From: Ambrosia x helenae
Taxonomy: Eukaryota > Streptophyta > Magnoliopsida > Asterales > Asteraceae
Length of the DNA: 64,000 nt
Assembly (NCBI GenBank): GCA_030844895.1
Contig: CM061229.1
Location: forward strand, 107,134,975-107,198,974
Reading direction: 5' to 3'
The position numbers were made by a program, and so were the translations under genes. The notes under the pieces are model-generated. The model was not told the DNA's origin and did not search any database. It saw only the letters and a program-made list of their open reading frames with translations. Below, in pieces: positions 35,201 through 46,500 of the stretch. Numbering within the stretch: the stretch's first letter is position 1; every line of letters starts with the position of its first letter.

Positions 35201-38200
35201 TGATCAGAAAATTGTAGAGAAGATTATGAGAAGCCTCACTGCCAAGTTTGATTTTGTTGTGCCATCTATAGAAGTGGCTTATGATCTTAGCACATTGACA
35301 CTTGTGAAGCTAATGGGCTCCGTTCAGTCTCAGGAAGAGAGACTGAATTGTAGATCAGGTGACGTGAAGAACAATGAGAAGGAGAAATCAGATGAACAAG
35401 CTCTCCAAGTTTATCAACCAAATAGAAGAGTGTCCTATGATCAGAATGGAAGAGGATGTGGTAGAGGATATTATAAAGGAGGAGGCAGAGGTAGAAGCAA
35501 TGAAGATAGAAACAAAGGACCACAATGTTACCAATGTTGTTTGGTCATGTTAAGAGGGACTGTTGGTTTTCAGAAGAAGGTCAGGCCAAAGTTGCAAATG
35601 CAGATGATGAAGATCAACAAACTGAAGGGGTTCCATACTTGTTCATGGCCATCAGTTCTAGTGAACATGAGAATCCAAGTCTCTAGTTCAGAGACTCAGG
35701 GTATTCTAACCACATGACAAGTGTCAAGTCCAGTTTTGTTAGCCTGAATGAGAACTTTAAGTTGAATGTGAAGCTAGGAGACAAAAAGAATCTAAAAAGA
35801 ATCTGGCAGTTGAAGACAAAGGTACAATTAAATTTAGAATGACAAATGGTAATTTCAAGTATCTTGATGATGTTTACTTTGCACCTAATCTTGATGTAAC
35901 ACCCCAAATCCTTTAAATATATATATATATATATATATATATACCTGATGGTTACTAATATAAAATACCAAGAGGGATCGGGAATATCATATTGAAAAAC
36001 CAAGCCATGGGGAAACTAGGACTTGATAAATTGTCTAGTTAAATCATGATGAAAAATATTATATTAACCAATCTAGTTATGGCCAACAATAGACACTTGA
36101 TACATTAGAGGAACCAAATAAGCAAACATGTGAAAGTGTGTGTAGGGACTTAACAAAACAAACCAAACCAAAGTTGACAATCTCCACCTACTGGAGATCG
36201 ACCAACACACCAAGAAACACACACACACTTCAATCCTGCTCATTAGCTTAATTCAAGGCAATTTGAGGAGTTCAATCACATGCAATAGGTGAAAATGGCT
36301 CTCTAGAGTCCAATTAACCTAAAGTAACCTTTGATTTCGTTTTTATGGAGTTTTATTAATCATGTAGATGATGGGAATTGATTAGTCTTGCAAATACTTG
36401 AAATTGTGAATGTTGTGATGGTATAAATCATGTAGGAAATGAGTAATTAAGGGAATAACTTCAATCAAATGATTGATTTGAATCCACTAGTGAAATTGAT
36501 CTAGAAGGGGAAAGTGGGTCTCATGGACTAGATGAAACCCATCATCTTCTTTGTTAATCAATAATGTATGCTTGATATATATATATATATATATATATAT
36601 GTATTATGCTACTAGAATGGTAGGATAATATGTTGGAATGATAATCTTGGATTTGGGTGGGTTACTATTAGAATGGGACATAAACGCCTACCATTGATGA
36701 TTTTTCTAGAATGACATGGGTGTACTTTCTTGAAAGGAAATCAGAAGTGTTCAGTAAGCTCAAGGTGTTCAAGGCCTTAGTTGAAAATCAAAGTGAAAAG
36801 TTTATCAAGGTTATGCGAAGTGATAGAGGAGAATACTGATATCATGAGTTTTAGTCCTTTTGTGAGCTTCATAGGATCAAAAGACAGCTAACCAACCCTT
36901 ATACTCCTAAGAAAATAGGAGTAAGTGAAAGGAAGAACCGAACAGTCATGGAGAGAGCTCAGTGCATGTTGCAAGCTACGGGTCTGCCTAGTTTTTTTCT
37001 AGGCAGAAGCAGTTTCTACTGTTGTACCTCTGTTTAACTTATCACCTACTATGGCACTAGATGCCAAAACTCCTTTAAACATCTGGACATGTACAAAACC
37101 AGATGTGGAGGGCTTAAGAGTTTTGGGTAGCTTGGCCTTTGGGTTGAAACCAACTCAGCTGAAACACAATATACCTTTGCTCATGTGGCACGTTTTGAAA
37201 CAATAAGAACAGTCTTGGTTGCTGCTGTTGAACAATGGTGGTGGATTTATCAACTAGATGTTAAATTTGCCTTCCATAATGGGAAGTTGGAATAAGATTT
37301 TTTTTGTTAAACAACCTCTTGGATTTGAAGTCAAGAATCAGGAGCATAAGATGTATAGATTGCATAAGGCCTTATATGGACTTAAACAAGTACCCAGGGC
37401 TTAGTACTCCAGGATTGATGCTTAGCTTACAAGTCATGGTTTTCTTAAAAGCTGCAATGAGCCCACCTTGTATACAAAGAAGAATGAAGATCAAGGTATA
37501 ATGTATGTGTGCCTTTATGTTGATGATATAATTTATACTAGTTATAGTATGAAAATGATGCAAGAATTCAAGTATGGGATGATGAGGGAATTTGAAATGA
37601 CAGATTTTGGGTTATTAAAGTTCTTTTTGGGTTTGGAAGTTTATCAGGATGAGATTCATATTTTGTGGGTCAAAATAAGTGGTGTTTGGGATTGAGTTTC
37701 GAAGCTGTTTGTGTAACCCAAAAGCACTTTCTGTTTTGACTTTTGTCTTTTGGCTTTTAAGGGTGAAAAAGCTGTTTTTGAAAAGTTAGAAATCCTGGCT
37801 TTTGGCTTTTGACTTTTGGAAAAAAAAAATTACAAATTCACCACCCATACAACCAATATTCACAATAAGTTAAGAAAAACACTTAAAAAACAACAATTTA
37901 TTGACTTTTTGACGTTTCTCATCTGAAAAGCTAATCCAAATACTTTTTTAAAACTCCTTTTCAAAAAGTCATAAGACAATAAGCACTTCTGACCAAAATC
38001 ACTTTTGCATTTCCAAACTCATTCCCAAACACCCTCTAAGTATGCCGAAGAGATGTTTGAAACGTTTGGAATGGTTGGCTACAAAATTGATGATACTCCT
38101 ATGAATGCTAGTGAGAAACATAAGAAGGAAGATGGTGTTGTGATATTCAGGAGTCTTATTGGTGGCCTTATGTATTTACAACATACAAGCTAGGCCTGAT

Positions 38201-40470
38201 ATAGGGTTTGGTGTTAATGTTCTTTCTAGGTTCATGCAAGCTCCTAGCAAGACACATTTTGGAGCTGCAAAGAGGGTCCTAAGGTATGTAGTAGGAACTA
38301 TGAGATATGGTTTGGCTTATGTGAAAAATGAGGTAATCAAGTTGGAAGGATACACGGATAGTGATTGGGCAGGTTGTGTGGATGCTATGACGAGTGTCTC
38401 TGCTAATGTGTTCACTCTGGGCAGTGGTGTAATCTCATGGAGCACAAGGAAGCAGCATTCAATTGCCTTATCCAGCACTGAGGCTGAATATATATCAACT
38501 ACTGCTGCAGCATGTCAAGCCCTTTGGCTAAGAAAGATCCTAAGTGACTTAAATGTTATGTAGAATGAAGCTATAGTTATTTGGTATGATAGTAGATCAG
38601 CCATACAATTGTCTAAAATTCCCGTGGTTGATGGGAAGTCGAAGCATATAGAATTGAAACACCACTTCATTAGAGACATGGTGGCACAAAAGGAAGTTGT
38701 TCTGGAATATTGTGGTATAAATGATCAGGTTGCAGATGTGCTCACAAAGCCTTAGGGTATAGAGAAGTTTTTGATATTTAGGAGGAAGCTTGGAATGCGG
38801 GAACTTGAATTAAGGGGTGGGGGGTTGTGAATTAATTAAAGTTCCCGGGTTATTCACATGCATGCACGTGCAATTGATTGAGTCAATAAAGGAGCCGTTT
38901 CAGGTTGTTAGTATTTGTCCGAGTATTATGGTGAAGTCCTGGTATTATGGTTGATCCGAGTCTTTAGTTATAGCCGTTTGTTTCTTGCTTATTTAAGTTG
39001 AGTTTGTTTTCACTTTTCATATATGTACTCTCAATATTATTATCAATAAAGAGAATGTGCGTTGAGTGTCATCGTTCATATTTGTGTGTTTGTTTAATTG
39101 TTATTTGAGTGTGCTCATACCAACAGAAAGGATATAGCAATTGCGTTTTAGATTTTGTCTTAAATTTAATTGGCAACATGTAAAATAGACTATATGTTAA
39201 AAAATTTATAAAGTGCATGAAGAAGTAATTATGTTTTATAAATTATGAATTCACTAAAAATAAAATCGCATGTGGGAGTACAGTCTAGGTGATGAAGATT
39301 TACGATAAAGTTAAAAAATGAAAATTGAATAATAACAACAAAGCAATGAAAATATAAATGAAAATATAAAAGATAACAAATAGAACTAAAATAAAAAAAA
39401 AACACAAAAGGTTACAAATATAAAGACATTTCGTTTTTACGTAAAATACAAAAGTAACGAAAAGTGAAAAATAGTAATAACGACACACCCAAAAGAGCAT
39501 ATTTTAAAAAAAATAATTAAATTTATTCATGTGTGATTGATTGATAGAAAGAAAATAAATAGAGAAATCAAGCTATCTTAGGGTGTAGTCTTGGATATCG
39601 CTACCCATGCGCCTACATCGGGCTGACGTGCTCGCGGGTATGAGTAGCATGTGGTACAAGTCGAGGCGAGTAGTGAAATTGTGTGTTGCAGATGAGAGAG
39701 ATATGTGTTGTAGGTTTGGTTGTGTGTATGTGTTGCACGCGGGTAGCAACGAGGGTTTCTTGATGTCTGTGATCGGATGGTTAACTTGGTTGACGTGCGG
39801 GGTACCCATGATGTCTAAACTTTTAATTACGTGTCGGTATAAACTCAACTTGATTTACGTTTTGACGTTTATTTTTTCATAAATGACTAAGTCAAACATT
39901 ATAAGTTTTCGTTCTTAATTTTATTTATGTTTTCTATTGGTTTACGTACGTCAATTTTGGATGTACCACCATTTTATATTTTTAGTTTTCCCTTTCGGTT
40001 GCTTATTAAAGTGGTGTATCTAGGATGGATTTTCAGGGGGTTCATTTAGTAGATTTTCACTAATTTTTTAAAATTTTCCATTAAAATTTTCATTTTTTTC
40101 CAAACCGAGGGGGTTTCTGGAAACCCCCTAAAAGACCCTAGATCCACCCCTGGATTTCTAGCAATGCCTTATTTAATATCCTCTCCAGGGTAGCACGTGA
40201 ATCAACCCGCTAGTTTTTATAATTAAGAAAAACAAAATTACAGTTTAATATATAAATACACAATTACACTATATTAATAATACAATGGTAAACAGTCATT
40301 TCATAGTGGCAATAAAATAAGATTGTACCTAAATGTATAAATCGATCATTAATTTATTGATACCCACCCACTTATTTCTATAACCCTAGACACTACCTAG
40401 CCATTTGCGAATTATAAAAACGCTTGTATTAACGTGACATCTCAAATTATTATTGGGACGTTTCCTCTCT

Positions 40471-40527
<57 letters not shown>

Positions 40528-43500
40528 AAGGTATAAATTGAAAACCCACTCGAGTTAAGAAAACTCTGAAAACCCGTCAAAAAACCATCTAAAAAAGTTT
40601 TTTTTTTTTTTTTTTTTTTTGAAAAAAATACACAAGGTAACATACATGTTTTTAAGCGTTTTGGGCCAAAAAAAAAAAGCGCCGAACGAATATTTTAAAA
40701 AAAATAAACAACACAAACTTTGTAACAGCGATGTTAACATATGTTAAAAGGCAGAAACATATGTTAACAGCGCTGTAACATATGTTAAAAAGCAGAAAAC
40801 ATATGTTAACGGCGCTGTTACAAAGTTTGCGTTGTTTATTTTTTTTTTAAATATTCGTTCGGCGCTTTTTTTATTTTTTCGGCCCAAAACGCTTAAAAAC
40901 ATGTATGTTTTTACGATAAAACTTTTAGATGGTTTTTTGACGGGTTTTCAGAGTTTTCTTAACTCGAGTGGGTTTTCAAAATACCCACCCCCTATATATG
41001 TATATATATATATATATATAGATATAGACACCGAGAGAAAGGGTTACCAATATTAACATCTGATAAAAAATCATAGCCCAATAATCTATATCTATATCTA
41101 TACTATATTATAAACCATTTGACAAGGATTTCTTAAAATTTAAGAGGTACAGTTAATTTGCTTATGGTATAACACACAATGCATATAATAATTATATTTT
41201 GACGGCAAATTAGTCTTTAAAACACCATATTTAATATAAATGAATTCAAGAGTCAATAGATATTTATGATTGCTAATGACATTTATTTCTACAAATACTT
41301 TGAACATATGAAATATAAAACATATAACAAACAATTTATAATGTTACATGTTTTGTTGTAATCTTTTATATAGAATTAGATACTTTATAAAACTTTAAAT
41401 AATTTGACATCATGAGAGCTTACCCTACTAAACAACGTAAAGTTGCACTATTCATAGGATAAGGTGGTTTTATAATTTTTCTTTAAATCATTTTATATGA
41501 CATAGGTCAAACTTAATTTCTTTTATAATATTATCTTGTGTTTAGAAGAAAGAGTAATAAGAAGTTCCTTTATTGATTCTATTTTTATATACGTTTCAAT
41601 GTAAACTTCGTTTAAAACAGACTTGCGTGTTATCATGTACAAATCATCTAAACATAGGTGAACAAGTCGTTTCAGTTTTTTTTAGTTTGTTATTTTCTTT
41701 TCTATATAGATTTGTTACTGTTTCGACTTGACTTTTTCTATGATAATTTTTAACTTTTTTAATATGGCGAGTAAACTTGCCGCCATGCGTGTGTGTGTGA
41801 TTCAACGGTTTTTTAAGAGTAAAGTGCACGGATGGTCCCTGTGGTTTGCCCAAATTTAAACTCTGCTCCTCAGCGTTTTGAAATTACACGTATGGGATCT
41901 GTGGTTTGTATTTTCTTTCATTGATGGTCCCTGACTTGGATGGAGGTTAAGTTTTTCAGTTAAGTCAATGTGAAATTACTAAATTACCCTCATAAAAGCA
42001 ACTTATTCTCTTATCCTCCCTCATAATTTTGACAGCCACAATAATCAAACCCTACTCTCCCTCTCTCTCTCTCTCTCTCTAAGATCAGGTCTCTCTCTCT
42101 AACTCCTCTCTCTCTCTACCTCACGTTCTCTCTCTCTCTCCCTCTATACACCATCTTCTTCCCTTTCTTGTTGCAGAACGGACAGCTAGCCACCACACAG
42201 CTCGGTGGTGGCGGCGCTCTGTTATCAATCCGACAAGGGGTGGGGCCGGGTGATTGTTTTGGTGGCTGTGACGAGTTGTGGTCCGGGTTGGATCTGCAGG
42301 TAACGATCGGTACATGGATGTGGTGGTCCGGGTGATGGTGGTTTGGTCACGAGTTGTTCCGGTGGGTTGGGTTTGCTTGGGGTCCGATGGTTTGGGTTAT
42401 GGTTGTGGTTCGGTCTGATTGTGGTTGTTGGCTCAGGTCAGATATGGAGTTGGTTATAGGTGCAGATGGTTGGGGTCTTGCTTCGAGACGGGTTTAAGTC
42501 GGGTCAGATCTGGTTGGGTTAGGGTGGTCGGCGACTAGCTATGGTGGCTGTTTGGAGGTTGTTTTAGGTTGGATAGGTAGCGGCTGTGGTAGTGGTGGTT
42601 GCTTCGGCGCTAGGTGTTTAGGGTCCGGCGCTAGGTGTTCACGAGAAGGTGGGTCAGGGTTGGGGTTCGGCCGTTCGGGGACCACGGTGGTTCGTTGACT
42701 TTGACGAATTTGTGGTGGTGGTGGTGGTGGTTGGAGGAGGAGGGGGTGATGTTGGTTGTTTGAGGAGGAAGTGGTGGTGCTGGTCATATACACAAAAGAT
42801 TAAACTGCTCGGATGGTCCCTATGGGTATTTTGGTCATTTTACATGACTTAACTGATAAAATTTAACGACGTTAGCTGGTAGGGACCAAAACGTTATAAA
42901 ATGTCAACGTTAGGGACCATTGAAAATATATGGGGGCATACGTGAAATTTGGGCAAACCACAGGGACCATCCGTGCACTTTACTCTTTTTTTAATCTATT
43001 TTTTGTTGTTTAACGGTCCCGCCGCAACGCGCGGATTTCCCAGTAGCGTGTTTAAATCTAGAATTTAATGAGTAAAAACTGTACATACCTTATGTTCTTT
43101 TCAAGTACTTCGATCTTTGTCCTGAGCTTGGATGACTCAAGAGTCCAGCTTCCCTACTCACAAAACCCGACCAACAAAAACAAGTCAGGTTTATAGACAC
43201 GTTAGCTATTATGAGTTAATTAATTATTATTTGATTTATATTTGTTCTTAATTTTTTTTTTTTTTTTTTTTTTGAAAGGTTAATTTCATTTAAATCATGT
43301 GGTCTGTGGGACTTGAATCCAAGACCTTTCACAACCTAGGTGTTTTAAAGGTTTTGCCTTTGTCAATGGACCTATACCCCATTGGTGTTCTTAATTTTGT
43401 TTGTTATTCGTAATATGTCTACTTTTATTATAGTTGTTTTTGTTTTGTCATTATCTTTTTCATTATAATCTCTCTATATAAAAACATAGTTTTAATTTAT

Positions 43501-46500
43501 ACAATACATAGAAATACTATTCATTAATAAAGTTTTGTTATTTTTTTTTCAGTTCTTTCAAAAGCCATGAAGATCTGTACATACGATATTTTTCTTGTGA
43601 TTTATACGATCAACAAGTGTTTCGTTTTTCCTTTTGTTTTTACAAACCAGCAAGCTAGTAGTGTGTTTAATTTGCATATGTAGTATCTTCATTTCATGCT
43701 ATAAATATGAAGTAAATACTAGTTGTAACTTGTAAGCAACACAATTTGTGCGAAAATATGTACGCCCAAAAATATGCCACACAAGAATAACAGGTTTGAA
43801 CAGAAGAAGCCAAGTATAATCACAATAACTAATAATAATGCACATTCATTTGGATTATATTGTCCAAAATCAATTATTACAGGCACTTTTTGACACTTGA
43901 CCATGAAAAGATAGTTCGATGAATTTATTTGTTTTAAAAGATAAATACCTAAGTACTTCTATGTATATTTTTACCTGTGTTTCTGCTTCCGGTCCAGTAA
44001 GCAGCTTTTCTGCATACGAGTATCGTTCATACCTTTCAAGAATTGCCTCCATACTGTTACAAATAAACGATGGTTATTGTCCAAAGGATAACACTTTAAG
44101 GTATATATTTATATAAAAAAATTACTAGATCAGTTATTATAATTAGAAAATCTGCATTGATGTTTTCTTTATGTTAATATATAATTCGTTGATATAAGAA
44201 ATCTGCATTGATATCCTCGGTAATATTTGTGGCTCTTTAAAGAAACATCTCCTATGTATAAATAGAGAGGTTGTGTATAGGATTATTTCAAAAAGCATTA
44301 TATTTTTTGTATAGATTGTACTACTTACATACACTTGTGTAAGGTAAGTTATGTACATAAAAGAAATATCAATATAACGTGTTGATACATTTTTTGAGGT
44401 TCTCTAAAGAACCCTCTCCTAAGTATATCTAGAGAATGTGTGTATAGGATTATTTCAAAACATTAAATTTTATAGGTACACACATAACTCATTTATTCAT
44501 CTTTTTTAGTTTTGTATCCTGATTCTTGAACCTACACATACGCAGTAACACAGGTTATATACATAAACAAATAACCAAATTAACTTGTTAATGTGTGTAT
44601 ACATACATCAAGAGATGATAGAGAGAAATAATAACCTATATGTTTGTTAACAGTTTTTTTTTTTTTTTTTTTTTGGGTAATATTGAAATCATATTTGTTC
44701 TCCATGTAAAAATATACCTCTCGCATAGATTTAAACTTATATTATTTGCATTTTCTTTTGATGTTTCGAAAAACCTTAAAAGGTTAAATTATTTTTGGGC
44801 AAACCATAAAAAAAAAGCTTTAAATTGCGGGTGTAAATATCATAAAGAAAACTATATTTTTAAAATTTTCTCATAAAAGTTATTCAACAATTATTTATAC
44901 ATAAAAACACTATACTTTATATATTTTCACAAAAAACTCACTTAACAATTTTTTGTATATAAAAATCATTTCACATATCAATTTTACCTGTTAGGTATCA
45001 GGTCTATATTTATATATTATTTATACTTTCTGCCTGTGTTTAAAAAATATTTGTTATTCGTGTATATATATTATTCAGCTTTCTTTATGATCTTATGTTT
45101 TTAAAATCCATACAATCTATTATAGTATGATAAACAACATGCATATCATCATCACTATAAGAGTGTGTAGTGGCTGCAAAAAAATAGCGCCCCTCCCTTA
45201 ACCTTATTGGCTGCAAAAAAGTGGCACAAAAACCAAACAAAAATGGCGTTATATATATAACACCTCACACCCATTTTTTCAATTTTAAAGCAATATAGCG
45301 CCTCATAAAGCCCCACCGTAGCGGTTCTTGGGCGCTATTTTCAATTTCAAGCTTCAATAACGCCCCACTACACAAGGTCTAAGAATATTTCAAATATTTA
45401 ACAATGTACATGTTAATTTCAAAATTAGTTTTGTATTTCCTAACTTATAACTTATAAATATAAATAATGACATCAATATATACATACATATATATCCCTT
45501 AAAAAAATGTTATTTTTCAAATAATGGAACAACTAGAATGAAACATTACTAAAAAATAGATAAAAAATAAAATAAAAATTAAAGTTAAAAGTTTTAAGGT
45601 ATATGTTTCGGGTAAACGGGTATATAGTTTTATGTAATCGAGTATGGTATCACCTAATCCCATACTCGTTGGACACCTGCGAATTTTTTTTTTTTTTTCA
45701 AAATCCCATATCATGTTCCATACTCGTCAGGTATTAGGTTTACTCGTCCCAAATGCAATTGGGTTATAGGTATAAGTTATAACCATTATGTTCAAGTTTT
45801 TTTCAATCCCTATTTGTATTAAAAGAATTTTAGAAAAAACAAAAAAAAAAACAAAATAAAGAATGGCTCCATATATTGGCACACCCTCAACACTTATTTG
45901 CACACCATATTGCCCTATACGCCACGTATAGGGTCATACGCGGCGGATGAGAGTCTGATAATGAGAATGTTGTCAGGGGCGAAGGATTTGAAGGGCAAGG
46001 GGTGGCCCTGGCCCTCCCTGTTTTTGGCGCAGTAGTGGAAATTTGCGATTTTCGTAGGTAAATTGAGTCCGGTCCCTACCGATTTGCCACTACCGATCGA
46101 AAAAAAATGAGTCTGGTTCCCCCCCGATTCGAGAACCAAGATTCGCCCTGAATGTTGTGGTCCCGATACATCACGTGTAGGTCTATACGCCGCATATAGG
46201 TTCTGACATGACTATGACTGATGAGCGTTAGTGACGCGTGAGAGTTTATGCAACCCTCTATACGCGACGCATAGAGCTATACGTCGCGTATAGCGGGGTT
46301 CAGGGACGAAGGATAAGAAGGGTCAGGGGTGGCCCTAGCCCCCCCTGTTTTCTGGCGCACTGGTATAAATTTGCGATTTTCATAGGTAAATTGAGTTCGG
46401 GTTGAATTCGGCCCCCACCGATTTGCCACTACCGATCGAAAAAAATTGAGTCCGGCCCCCACCGATTCCGAAATAAAGCTACGCCACTGGCGGGGTTTGC

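Larger units (their letters stand above)
34407..39125 (+). mobile_element. Ty1/copia retrotransposon, degenerate
   Basis: LTRs 34407-34708 and 38823-39125 (TGTTG...CAACA; start of the 3' copy mutated) with a perfect 5-bp target duplication gaaag (34402-34406, 39126-39130). LTRs differ by roughly 5 percent by eye, older than the gypsy elements at the left. Order gag, integrase, RT, RNase H is copia-type. It contains an apparent solo LTR (35895-36693) and a MITE (37679-38036). Confidence 0.9.

Noticed and set aside
42539..42793. Proline-rich protein gene on the minus strand
   Set aside because: Short low-complexity frame inside a MULE, without introns, start context or conserved domain; at most a captured fragment.
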